DNA from: Halichondria panicea
Taxonomy: Eukaryota > Porifera > Demospongiae > Suberitida > Halichondriidae
Length of the DNA: 64,000 nt
Assembly: GCF_963675165.1 (NCBI RefSeq)
Contig: NC_087379.1
Location: forward strand, 2,236,201 to 2,300,200
Direction of reading: 5' to 3'
Below, in pieces: positions 21,738 through 33,100 of this stretch. Position 1 is the first letter of the stretch. Each line of letters starts with the position of its first letter. The translations under genes were made by a program, and so were the position numbers. Under the pieces are notes generated by a model. It ran no database searches and was not told the origin of the DNA. It saw only the letters and a list, made by a program, of their open reading frames with translations.

Positions 21738-22613
21738 GTTTGGCGCTTCAATATATTAGAGTGGCACTTAGCAATAGAACGTAGGTATAGTAGATCTAGC
21801 AGTTTCATGAGCCTATAACAGATCAATTGTATGTATAGCCTCGATTTCAGGCAGTGTTACAATAATTACCTATAAGCCCCAGGCCAATTGTGGAGTAATT
21901 TTTGAACTTGGTACTTCTAGTAGGGTGGTGCTGTAATCAAAAGAGATGATAGTAAAGACATTGCGTAAATAGCTATAGATCCACATTATCATTAAAAATA
22001 TTGATATTGTACATGTTTTCACTACACTTGAAATCCATCACAATGCATGAAAGACAATCACAAAGACTATAGATTTAATCATAGATAATAGAGCATAGAT
22101 ATGACAGGTTTAATAGACAGGGCCTACTTAGGGGCTTACGTACAATAAGACCAGAAAAGAGTTTCACCTGCACCACCACAGATATACTGTACTGATATCT
22201 CTGCTTCTACCCGAGGGGCCGGCAACGAGGGAAATCTCGTACAGCCCAACTTGAAATCAATAGAAATCAATAGAAATCAAGCATAGAAATCTGAAATCTT
22301 CTATGAAATCTCGAATGAAATCTTGAGCAAGGCTATAAACCACGCCTTTTTAAGGGTAAGGGGCGTGGGTATGATTGTGACCACACCCTTTTATTGAATA
22401 GCCTAGATCCGGAATTGTCACGTGTACTTCTAGCTCCACGAGGCAAAGGAGAGGCAAAAAGCTACTGAAACTCACCCTGAAGTCCTTCAAGGTGAGCTGG
22501 TCGAGGCTTTGGTAGCCCTCGATGCCATAAAAATGTTGTTATAATGTAGTAAACATTTGTGTAATCATAAATATGAATACTCACAGATCTCAAGCTGCTT
22601 CCACTTCAAGAAG

Positions 22614-23648
22614 ATGTCTGAAGCTCAGTCTGAAGGATTATTGCAGGTATAGCTAGCCTAAACTAGCTAGATTCCTGGCTTTGTCAAGCATACACATTTT
22701 TGTTACTTGTAGGAATCTTCATTTTCCGAAGCTGAAAAGGAGGCACAGCAATTAATGAAGGATGCTCTTCCCCCGTACATAGTAAAGTGCTTTACAACCG
22801 CAGGATTTGATACAATGCAAGTCATTTTGAAAATGGATGTAAGTGATGAGCCGGGAAATTCGATTGAACAAATAGAACAATTTATCTCTGATGAACACCC
22901 TGACCTTTTAACTTCGAAAAGCAAAAAACCACCTGGGCACAGGATTAGAATACAGCAGTTTGTTAGTGAGCTATGTGCTAAGAAACAATCACTTGGAAAG
23001 ATAGGTCACAGTGGACATAAAAATAAAGCATCAAAGAGAACAAGATTAAGTGATACATCAGATACATCAGATAATACTTCAGATTTTAAGGACAGTGATC
23101 AAGTTAGTATTATAGGTATCATTCGACATTGCCATTGGGCAACATTGGCGATTGAAGACAACGATATTAATCTGTACGATTCCGCATACTCTTCTATTAG
23201 CAAAGAGACTATGAAAACGATCGCCAACTTGGCTCAGTGCAAGAATGACTCGTTTACTGTCAACTTAATGAACATTAAAAATCAAACAGGAATCGCGGAT
23301 TGTGCTCTGTACGCAATGGCAGTGGCCACCTGCTTGATTCTTAAGGATGACCCAACTACTGTTGTGTTTCACCAAGATGAGCTAAGAACACACGTTTGTC
23401 AGTGCCTAGAAAAAGGCACGATAACACTGTTCCCTATGAAGAAGAAGAGGAGGCATGTTAGCCGAGTGTGTAGAACAGAGACTTTATCAGTGTACTGTTA
23501 CTGTCGCATGCCAGATCATGGCCAACTAATGGTACATTGCAGCCAATGTGATGACTGGTTTCATCGATGCTTACAAAAGATACCTGATGATGATATAGAT
23601 TTTATTTGTAACATTTGTAGTAGCTATAATTATATTAATTATCAGTAG
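22614..23648 (+). CDS. Ulp1-like cysteine protease with PHD finger, transposon-borne
   Basis: Two exons, 22614-22646 and 22713-23648, joined in phase, give 322 aa. Residues 1-100 contain an acidic helical segment. A Ser/Asp/Thr-rich linker follows. The C48-like catalytic half is residues 150-215: HW (H152), YDSAYS (D167), then Q202 and C208 in QTGIADCALYAMA. The C-terminal PHD finger has C4HC3 spacing (YCYC, CSQCDDWFH, CNIC). The N-terminal half of a normal Ulp1 domain is not evident before H152, so the protease is short. It could be a deSUMOylase-like enzyme or a structural cargo protein. It has no neighbours inside the element other than repeats. Confidence 0.75.
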
Positions 23649-23699
23649 TCCATGTATACAAAATAATGTTGTGTATTGAAATCTAACTGAAATCTAACT

Positions 23700-24665
23700 G
23701 AACTAGTGTTCAAGCTGGCGCTGTGCTAATGCCTCTCGCCATGTTTTTGCTTTCGCTCAAAAGTATAGAAGAGGAAGTATAGAAGAGGAAAAAGTGTATA
23801 AAATAATCTGTCTAAAACTGACTTGCAATTGTATAATTATGGTATCATTGTTGTGTTTTGTGGCTGCTTATACCAGGACCTCAAGGATCTAGGAAGCAAC
23901 AAAGAAGAAGATTTTGTTTTCAATTAATTATAAGCGGAAGTGCATAATTATTTCATAAAGTTAGCTTATCTATATAAAGTCACTGAGAAGAAAAGACTTA
24001 TTACATGCATCTATTGTTGTATTATGTGGCTTTAATACCAGGACCTCAAGAAAGAAGAAAATTGGATCTGTAGTTCATGCAGTGTATAATTATAATATTT
24101 AAGAAGAAAAGACTTGTGTACATACATATTGTTATCTATAGTAGTGTTCTGTGGCTTACCAGGCCCTCAAGAAAAATATGATTCTGCCAGGAGGATCTGG
24201 ATCTGGGGAATGAGCGCGCATGCGCATTACATCCATAGGAATAATTAAAGGGTGTGTCCAAAGAGATCAATTTCACAAATGGCTACTGCTAGCTAGCTGT
24301 TTTAACAGGTATTTTCTGAGTCTTGTAGCTAACAAAAAGCTAGCGCTTTAGTGCAAGGCTAACTCATATGTTGAATAGAAAGTTTGTGCGGACAGATGAT
24401 GCTATGAAAGATTCTGAAGAGACTGCAACAGCCTTCAATGTGAGTCAAACTAGCCATAACTCGAGAAAGAAGCTTTAGTTTGCTAATCCACGAATCAAAA
24501 TCCAAGAGAACGTGGCTAGAAGCCTATAGAAGCTGTTAGTTTTCGTCGCATTGCAACCGTTGAGCAGTTACAGCTGGAACAGACACACAGACACACAGAC
24601 ACACACACACACACACACACACACAGTCAGCTTTACCGTATCCCTCGTGCGGCTACGCCTCGAGG
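23700..24665. repeat. Family B repeat, copy inside the Ulp1 element
   Basis: Matches 26525-27376 over most of its length, from CAAGCTGGCGCTGTGCTAAT to GGCTACGCCTC(A/G)AGGCATA. The distal part (after about 24300) is distantly related to family A (shared CATAACTCGAGAA and CCACGAATNAAAATCCAAG) and ends after a CACA/CAGA microsatellite. The motif TGAGCGCGCATGCGCATTACATCCA precedes it. Confidence 0.75.
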
Positions 24666-25049
24666 CATAAAAATCAAAAATCTATGTGAAATCTACACTG
24701 AAACCAGAAATCTACTGAAATCTCTATGAAATCCAGAAATCATTGCAGAGAACAAAAGAAATCTATTGAAATCATGAAATCTTAGACGAAACCATGAAAT
24801 CACTTGGAAATCAGGAAATCCAGCTGGAAATCACGAAATCATTTTGAAATCTAGAGATTTCGAAATCTTGTACACTAAAAACACCCGTTGCCGACCCCTC
24901 GCTTCTACCCTCACCGACTTCCCCATACAGGCTCTCTAACTCTACGTCTATTTCTTTCTTTATTCCTCCAATTAATACCGTATTTTATCTCATTGAACGA
25001 TTAATACAGTATTTTATCTTATTCAAGTTATTGAACGATTATGGTATAA

Positions 25050-26254
25050 AGATAGTAAAGGAAAGGATTGGAAGCGCATCACATGTACGATTTTTAATGT
25101 TTTCATTGTTAGTCAAAAGGTCATTTGTTGTTTTTTGAGCTATATTTTTGGACTTCAAGATCATTCTTTCAGCGTTCAACCCAATCAAGTAAGCTGTTTG
25201 GGTACATAAAAACATAAGCTATCCAATGGTATAGTGGTCCCATAAAGTTTGGATGGTGTATTGCACCCCAAAAAGTGTTTTTAAACCTTGAAAGTTAGGG
25301 TGAGTTGTTTACAGAAGCTCTATTGCTCAATGTAAGGTATTATGGATTGGTTACATGAGAGAATCTTGTTCTTACATAATAGAGCTATAGTATGGTATGT
25401 AGCATAAGCCTCATATTGCATGGATTAGTGAGTTACAATCTGCTTTAAGTAAAACATGTTGTACTATAGTGACAATTTGTGGAAGCTATTTCTCAAATAG
25501 ACTTTTGCAGATTAGCTGTATTGTTTTATATTATTGTAGTACTCATGCTAGAATGTAGTATGCAACTGATTTTGGAGTGATCAGGGCATCTATTCGTGAT
25601 TTACACCACTTTTTATATCATGTTTTTTAAAGTGATTAATTAATTGTCTTTTTTTAGGATGTGAAGCAAAGAGCTCGTAAGAAAGGGTGCAAGTCCTCCT
25701 CAATCGTTAACCAGATCCCACTCTCTCTCAACAAAACAAAAGCATCTAGGAAGACATGAATTCAACAATGTCATCCATAAAACATTTAGTAACCTCACCT
25801 GTCACCTCATCATTAAGTATACATAATTATATGCATGTTTATTTTTGCTTGTGTGTATACACTGTAGTTTTGCAATCACTTACTTTAAACATTATATAAT
25901 ATAATTTATTGACATCCCTTAGAGTACAGTATTACACTTATGATTAGTGTCAAGACTCACAAAGGGAGTTTAGTAAGATAATAATACATTGTTGTCGTGT
26001 TTATAATTATGTAACTAAAATAGATCTAGCTTTTTTTACTGATATGGATGCCATCATGAAGCCCCTATCCTTTAACTACACTGTCCACAGTATGAGCTTA
26101 GACATGCTTAGGGCTCCAGCTTGAGATACTCTCATAATTATACCATGTGGCTTCGATTTACGCCGCAATGGAGGGCCTGTAATCGAGGCTACAATCCGTA
26201 AGTAGGATGGTGACATATGACGTAATGCGTTTCCAATCCCTTTCCTTTACTATC
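25050..26254. mobile_element. TIR element, about 1.2 kb
   Basis: The left end GATAGTAAAGGAAAGGATTG (25051) is inverted at 26254. Inverted homology covers about 35 bp including GGAA(A/G)CGCAT. Flanks (TATGGTATA versus TATGGGCTA) are only partly similar. An exon-like segment inside, 25659-25759, has a CTTTTTTTAG acceptor and a basic reading frame ending in a stop (DVKQRARKKGCKSSS and onward). It has no identified upstream exon. Confidence 0.55.
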
Positions 26255-26524
26255 TATGGGCTAATAATATGAAGTGGTTAATTTGTTTAAATTTTGTTAA
26301 TACAATTTACAACTGAAAATCGCTTCCATGCATGCATCCATTGTGCCAAATGAAGCTGCCAAACGAATCAAAGCTGCATGCATGCATGTATATATACAAA
26401 CAGAACAGCTATAATATAGGATCCTATATATAATAATTATAATCTACATTTGGTTTCTATAGCCCGGCCAAGAAAAGTGTGTGTCAAGTAGAGGAACCAC
26501 ATTCACTTCAATCACCAACATACT

Positions 26525-27285
26525 TACTAGTGTTCAAGCTGGCGCTGTGCTAATGCCTCTCGCCATGTTTTTGCTTTCGCTCAAAAGTATTAGAGTGTTA
26601 TCTACAATGAATTTTATATTAAAGTTAGCTTATCTATATAAAGTCACTGAGAAGAAAAGACTTATTTACATGTTCTATTGTTGTTATTTATTGTATTATG
26701 TGGCTTACCAGGACCTCAAGAAAGAAGAAAATTGATTCTTCCAGGATCTGTAGTTCAGTGTATATAATATCTAAGAAGAAAAGACCTGTGTACATGCATA
26801 TTGTTATCTATATTGTTATATGGTAGTGTTTTGTTGCTTGCCAGGCCCGCAAGACAAAGATGATTCTGCCAGGAGAATCTGGATCTGGATCTTGGATATC
26901 ACACATGGGGAATGAGCGCGCATGCGCATTACATCCACAGGAATAATTAAAGGGTGTGTCCAAAGAGATCAAAATGGCTACTGCTAGCTAGCTGTTTTAA
27001 CAGATATTTTCTGAGTATTGTAGCTAACAAAAAGCTAGCGCTTTAGTGCAAGGCTAACTCATATGTTGAATAGAAAGTTTGTGCGGACAGATGATGCTAT
27101 GAAAGATTCTGAAGAGACTGCAACAGCCTTCAATGTGAGTCAAACTAGCCATAACTCGAGAAAGAAGCTTTAGTTTGCTAATCCACGAATCAAAATCCAA
27201 GAAAACGTGGCTAGAAGCCTATAGAAGCTGTTAGTTTTCGTCGCATTGCAACCGTTGAGCAGTTATAGCTGGAATACACACACAC

Positions 27286-27324
<39 letters not shown>

Positions 27325-27376
27325 CACACACAGTCAGCTTTACCGTATCCCTCGTGCGGCTACGCCTCAAGGCATA
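26525..27376. repeat. Family B repeat, second copy
   Basis: Direct-orientation copy of 23700-24665, about 2.8 kb away and outside the Ulp1 element. Its microsatellite is (CAGA)n rather than (CACA)n, and small indels separate the copies. An 84-codon ORF at 26481 is fortuitous. Confidence 0.75.
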
Positions 27377-27379
27377 ATA

Positions 27380-28239
27380 ATAAGTGGCTCAGTCTACTTT
27401 ATACTCACTGCAAATAGTTAGTATTATTATACATGTACATACGTGCCCATTCCAAGAAATTGGTGAAATCGGTAGATACCCAAGTGCATGTGCTTCCTCT
27501 ATATAGATCTATGGAGTGATACTGTATAGTACATGTACGTACATAATTATAATAATTTTACCGCTATAATTATATACTGATTCCAAGAAATTGGTGCTAG
27601 CTATATGCCTAGAGAGTACAGCTTCCTCTGTTGTACCTTAATTGGTGGATAGGGTATTTTAGCTTCCTCTATATTGCACTTTAGTAGGGTAATTTAGCTT
27701 CCTCTATTGTACCTTAATAGGGTAATTTAGCTTCCTCTATTGCACCTTGGAGTTAGAGTGATAGGACTATCCCACAATGAATAGGCCAAGCCGGCTCAAT
27801 AAGGTCATCCGTTTTGCCGCTATATATATGCGATGAAGCTCAAACAGCTCAATGCATGGGTGAAATGATTTAAAATTGGTAACAATGTGGGAATTGAGTG
27901 AGCATTGGATTACTTGTTAAAAAGAGCTTCTATATATCTATGTGCTTCATACGTAGGTGATGACCTCCAACCATGCAGCTAAAAGTTAGCATTTTCCATG
28001 CATGTGTAGAAAAAGTTCCAGGCATAATTATACCTGTCAACCACATAAAGCCTATAAGTGAAGCCATAATTGACCACATAACTCCAACTTGAAGGTCCAA
28101 CTCAACTCAAATAGCTAGAGCTATACACTCGGCCAGCCTATCATACCTCCAGGAGTCCTCTGCTTCGAGTCGGTAATAGATTAGCCTCAGTCCCAGGCCG
28201 TTTTTACGCTTATTTATGTTGCACAAATGTGTCACCTCG
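27380..28239. other. Gene-free AT-rich stretch
   Basis: Contains four or five tandem-like occurrences of TTTAGCTTCCTCTATTG(C/T)AC between 27600 and 27760. One end of a TAGCCTC-type element (about 28190) is also present. No gene is seen. Confidence 0.45.
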
Positions 28240-28570
28240 AAGACTGGAAACTTTCTTTTGGGAAGGGACTGGCCAGCTGCCATGTTGAAAGTTGTCCCGT
28301 TGGAATACAATTAGTACAAATCACAAATACGTGTGCATGGGTAATAACTTTTTGCCTTGATAATAGACCGCTATATATATAGTGATGTGCTTATACTCGA
28401 GGTTTATAATACTGTGTGCATGCAGTAATATAGTTAGCGCGTGGTCGAGTATTTTTGAGGTTGGCGTTTTTGTGGGAGCGTGAGATTCTTCACGTACTGC
28501 ACTGGGACAACTCTCAACACGGCAGCTGGCCAGTCCCTTTCTCAAAAGAAAGGGAGTGGTTTCAAGTCTA
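28240..28570. mobile_element. Palindromic MITE (family D), copy 1
   Basis: AGACTGGAAACTTTCTTTTG at the left is mirrored by AGAAAGGGAGTGGTTTCAAGTCT at the right. Subterminal AGGGACTGGCCAGCTGCC is inverted at the other side. The two short ORFs through it on the minus strand are not genes. Confidence 0.75.
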
Positions 28571-28909
28571 TTCATGACCAGGTCCCTTAAAGGAAGGAGC
28601 GGCTAACTTCAACGTATATATACTCGAGGATCAGGTTTCGTAATTGCCGGTGAAACCACATTTCCTTTTATGGAAGTGACTAAGTGCTTGCAAATGTAGT
28701 CTTGTATTGCGTATAACACATGTAGGAATTCAACCACCACTTAGTGACTCTGCATAAATATGGAATTGCGGTCATTACCTCATTTTGGCTCTTCCCCGGC
28801 CAATCCTAGCAATTTTCACGTCAAAGAAATGTTTTTCCGGTAGTAAATAATGATTATAATGTACATGTACATGTACTGTTAAGGGAGAAATGACGGAGTA
28901 TAATATATT

Positions 28910-29966
28910 CTATGATGATATGACCTTTCCAATTAAGAAATAGACCAAAATTAAAAACACAACAACAAATATAGTGAAATAGCACATGAATTTACAGTTT
29001 TGTCCTCTAGTTCGTCGCATTCCCTGGACTCTCTTGTAGCTATTGCCTAGTAACAGAGCCGCACTATCAAACAGTCCACCCTATAAAGAAATAAGCAATA
29101 AGATGATACAAAAACTCACTACATTAAATTGGACAGACGACCAACTCAGTTTCAACTTAAGTTTAATATTATTTTGGTAGTAATCTTGGGCGTTAATTTT
29201 AGGTAGGTAATCGACTCAACCCAGGAATTGTCAATTAATATCACCTAGGCTATATGCATGAACGATTGTACATTGTAGCTAGCATTATACACCCACACTG
29301 TTGCCCAGTATTGTGTTCTGGTCTTTGGCTTCTGATCTCAGATCAACCGCTATCTGAAAGAAGCAGAAATATAAGTATGTAGACCAGATACAGTGGAGTG
29401 TAGTATAAGTAATATGTTCACATTTTTACATACATGTTTGAGAGTGGCGACCTTTGAGGCCACACTGTTCATACGACGATCGTTCTCAGACTCCAACAAC
29501 TCCTCAGAGAAACGTTCTATGGAAAATTGAACATTATATTTGGGTCTTTGATGACTCCTATACTAGCCTAGACCGGAAACCACTCTCTTTCTCTTGTGGA
29601 GAAAGGGACTGGCCAGCTGCCGTGTTGAGAGTTGTCCCGTTGGAGAACAAACCACAAAATACGTACTGCGTGGGTGATATTACTTTAGTCTCGAGAACAA
29701 ACCGCCAGTGATGTACTTATACTCCAAGTCGAAGCCGATAATATTTTGTGCAGTAATAGTTAGCGCATGGACGGGTATTTGTGACATTTGCATTCTTGTG
29801 GGAGCGTGACATTCTTCATGCACGCACGCACTGGGACAACTCTCAACACGGCTGGCCAGTCCCTTTCTCCCCAAGAGAAAGGGAATGGTTTCCAGTCTAA
29901 TATTAGCCACTAACTCAGTGCATTGAACTAGTACATACCTGCTCTGTCTTTGTCACTCCAAGCCAT
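28910..29966 (-). CDS. BET1: BET1-type Qc-SNARE (Golgi/ER-Golgi)
   Basis: Tail-anchored SNARE of early secretory transport. Four exons on the minus strand: 29966-29939, 29516-29434, 29353-29297 and 29080-28910. All are in phase and give 112 aa, against 111-118 in human BET1/BET1L. The short N-terminus MAWSDKDRA is followed by the SNARE heptads (ELLESENDRRMNSVASKVATL, AVDLRSEAKDQN), GMRRTRGQN before the membrane, and one C-terminal TM helix (FTIFVVVFLILVYFLI) ending IGKVISS. Intron 1 houses a palindromic MITE. Whether it is closer to BET1 or BET1L cannot be settled by eye. It shares a promoter region with ACTL6. Confidence 0.85.
29569..29899. mobile_element. Palindromic MITE (family D), copy 2, with 9-bp duplication
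   Basis: Tips TAGACCGGAAACCA and TGGTTTCCAGTCTA, with about 75-bp inverted arms (GGGACTGGCCAGCTGCC, GTTGAGAGTTGTCCC). Flanks ATACTAGCC (29560-29568) and ATATTAGCC (29900-29908) match at 8 of 9. It lies in BET1 intron 1. A lone related tip (GTCTCCAGTCTA) is at 30030-30041. Confidence 0.8.
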
Positions 29967-30128
29967 GACTTAAGTATTTTGTAGTTTCTTCTGACCCAAA
30001 CATACATCAACATAAGGAGAGAAGGGCGTGGTCTCCAGTCTAAAGTCCACACGAGGTCTGCAAAGCTTAAAGATACCCGTACCCGTACCCAGCTCTTCTT
30101 GGACAGTCATCACTTCAGTAGGGACACT
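29967..30128. promoter_or_regulatory. Bidirectional BET1/ACTL6 promoter region
   Basis: Only 162 bp separate the divergent start codons. The interval therefore holds both 5' UTRs and a shared core promoter. It contains the tip of a family D element (about 30030-30041) and a direct repeat TACCCGTACCCGTACCC (30073-30089). No TATA box is apparent. Confidence 0.6.
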
Positions 30129-33100
30129 ATGAGCGGTGGAGTGTACGGAGGAGGTGAGCTCGGACCCCCACACACACAAAACTGTACTTTAGTAGATCTG
30201 TACATTGAAAGGTCGCCCCACAACCACCAGGCTGGAAACTTGACTGTTTTGGTAGTAGCTGAAGTCATCGGACCATGAACGATACACAGCTCCATAGCTT
30301 AATTGCTGTTCTAGTCATGCAAGTTTTAACAGTTGTCCGTCCTGTGGCTGTGTAATATAATAATATAGTACGACTGCGAGTTAGGGAAAACCCCTAGTTG
30401 TAGTTATCAACGTATGGGAAAATCCCTTACTGAGGTCCAGTACGTATGGTACAAATCCCTAGCTGAAGTGTGTGTGTACTTGTAAGTGGCACAAACTCTA
30501 GGAAATTCCCTAGCTAAGGTCCAGGTCTCATGTCATTATCGGTCATGTAACTTGCTTTTTACAACCTCTTGAAAATGTCACAAGCTCTTGTAATGTTTCT
30601 AGTTCAAGCAATAATCCAATTAGCACAAAATATGCATATATGAGACGACCACTTGTTACGCATACGTGTTCTATACATGAATGTGTAGTGTGATGATTAA
30701 ATGCTCTCCTCTCATTCAATTCAATGCCCACAGATGAGGTGGGTGCCCTGGTATTCGATGTGGGCTCTTACTCCACTAGAGCTGGCTACGCAGGAGAAGA
30801 CACTCCAAAGGTTATAATAGTTACTGTATAGCAACTGAGTGGTTAAAGTGAAACATCCATACGTACATACATACATACACATAATTTGTTGCAGGCATTA
30901 TTTTGTTTGAATGTTGTTTGCTATTTTCACCTTTCAGACGGACATTCCGACTGCCATGGGGGTGGGTATGCCAGACGAGGTTGCCATGGAAACGGATGGC
31001 GGTGAGCGCCCCCCGGCTACCAATAAGAAGTACTACATTGACTCTACAATGGTGTACAAACCGAGAGAGGGGGTGGATATAACCACGCCCATCAGGGACG
31101 GACAAGGTATGTACATGTAGGGTTCTCTGATGAAGATCCAATCACTACTGACAAGCATTTTTAGTAAGCAGCAATTTTGATCATTAATGCAGCCTGTATA
31201 ATTACTGGTAGAGGCTGTCGCACAATCATAGCAGCTTCAAGTGGGAAGTGTTGCATTGAGATCCCACTGTGTGTTCAGAGGATTTCAGGTTGCTATTTAT
31301 CACTAGAACACTGAAGTGCTAACCCTCGGCTGTTGACATGAATGATTAGAAACCAGAAGAGTGTTATAAAATAAATGCTGTAGTATGTATGAGCATGGAA
31401 GCTGGCTCAGCAGCAAGTAACAGGAGCAATAAAGACTAGAGGATTAGACTAGAGGCATTAGACTAGATTCATGTGGAAACTGATGCATTGAGACATGCAT
31501 GCACTGTGGACTATAAAGTCAGCCAAGACGCCTAGAGTCTTAGATATGTGATAAGAAACAAACCACAATTCTAGCTTTTTACTTTAAGGATTCTTTTCCA
31601 TTGATCCTGGTAAAGGATCACTTCAGCTGTGTACCTCTAATAAAGGAAACAAACCACAATTCTAGCTTTTTACTTTAGGGATCCTTTTCCATTGATCCTG
31701 GTAAGGATCACTTCAGCTGAAAAGATTATGTACCTCTAATAAAGGCCGCGTGTAGCTACATGTAGCCAGCCATGCATGATTGGCTGCACTTAACATTATA
31801 CTGAAGTAGCACATCAAGTTCATACATGCAGCCTTGAGTGACTTTTATCCGCTATGTCTTAGCCTGTACGGATGGCAGGTAGTCGCATTACAGCATGCAT
31901 GTCTGTATGGTAACTGCTACTGTGCATAATTGTCCCCGTAGTGACGGACTGGGACTTGTATGAGCAGCTGTTGGATCATGTGCTAGCCAAGCACGTCAAG
32001 ACAGAGGCCCAGTACCATCCTGTACTCATGTCAGAGTCCCCGGTGAGACACCACCTACACGCACCACACACTTACATACCACCCACACACACCACCCACT
32101 TTCCTAATACCTAGAGAGTTATCGTTCACTTGTAGTAACTGCCACCTCTGTACAGAAATGAGATATCTCTCTACATACATATGTTACTGATGTATCTCAT
32201 AAGAATATTTTCTACTCAGCATATTTCTCTTAATGTTGTGTTTTCAGTTATACTTCTTGCCTCCCTTTATAGGTAAACCCCAAGGCTAAGAGAGAGAAAC
32301 TGACAGAGATCATGTTTGAGAAGTATAACATCCCAGCCTTCTTTCTATGCAAGACTCCAGTGCTCTCAGCGTAAGACCTCTCTCTATTCATGTATACACC
32401 AAGCAAAGCATTAATTATCACATGCTTTGTTGTAAGCTTTGTAGCACTAGTCCCCCTAGTTAAAACCATAGCCACCTTCAACACACCTATACGTACACAA
32501 TCAGTTAGCCTTGGAACAAAAAAGTGTGCAATAAAACTGCTTCTAGTTGTTGCTAAGATTCCTCCCCCTCTCCTCAGGTTTGCAAATGGTCGCTCCACGG
32601 CGCTAGTGATAGACAGTGGAGCCACCCATACCACAGTCACACCTGTACATGATGGGTACGCTCTACAGAGGGCAGTGGTGAGGACCCCACTCGGAGGAGA
32701 TTACGTCACTGCTCAGTGCAGGTGAGAGAATGGGGGGCAAGTGTGGAGTTATTCTGAATGTTTTACTGTAGGTCTTTCCTTGGTGATCTGGGAGCAGAGG
32801 TGGTGCCCCCGTACATGATAGCGAGTAAGGAGGCAGTAAAAGAGGGCATGTCGCCAGTGTGGACCAAGAAGAAGGACCTTCCCAACGTCACAGAGTCGTA
32901 TCAGACGTTCATGGCCAATGTGAGCTAGTCGGTGATCTGTCTAGTCATCTTTGGTTTGTGTTTCTGTGACTAATTTGATTGTATGTGGTGGCTACAATTA
33001 CAAAACAGTACGAGATGTATCTCCCCCTCCCCCTATTGGTTTGTGCTGGTATGTGCGTGTTGTATTAACCATGTCTTTAGTCTAGTTTGTGCCTCTTTGA

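Larger units (their letters stand above)
22213..24900. mobile_element. TIR element carrying a Ulp1-PHD gene (Mutator-like by target duplication)
   Basis: The left end GAGGGGCCGGCAACG and the right end (reverse complement GAGGGGTCGGCAACG) are 14/15 identical. The exact 10-bp direct repeat GCTTCTACCC flanks the unit (22203-22212 and 24901-24910). Both ends carry subterminal GAAATC-rich simple repeats (22248-22325 and 24670-24870). Inside are the Ulp1-PHD gene (22614-23648) and a family B repeat (about 23700-24665). No transposase domain is seen. The TIR resembles hAT ends (GGGGTCGGCAA), but the 10-bp duplication fits Mutator-like elements better. Confidence 0.85.

Noticed and set aside
22437-22489. 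Possible additional 5' exon of the Ulp1-PHD gene (EAKERQKATETHPEVLQ)
   Set aside because: It has AG and GT borders, but its outgoing phase does not fit the exon with the Met at 22614. Left unannotated.
28107-29910. Minus-strand ORFs of 67-85 codons around the BET1 gene
   Set aside because: They fall in the two family D palindromic elements and repeat each other's sequence.
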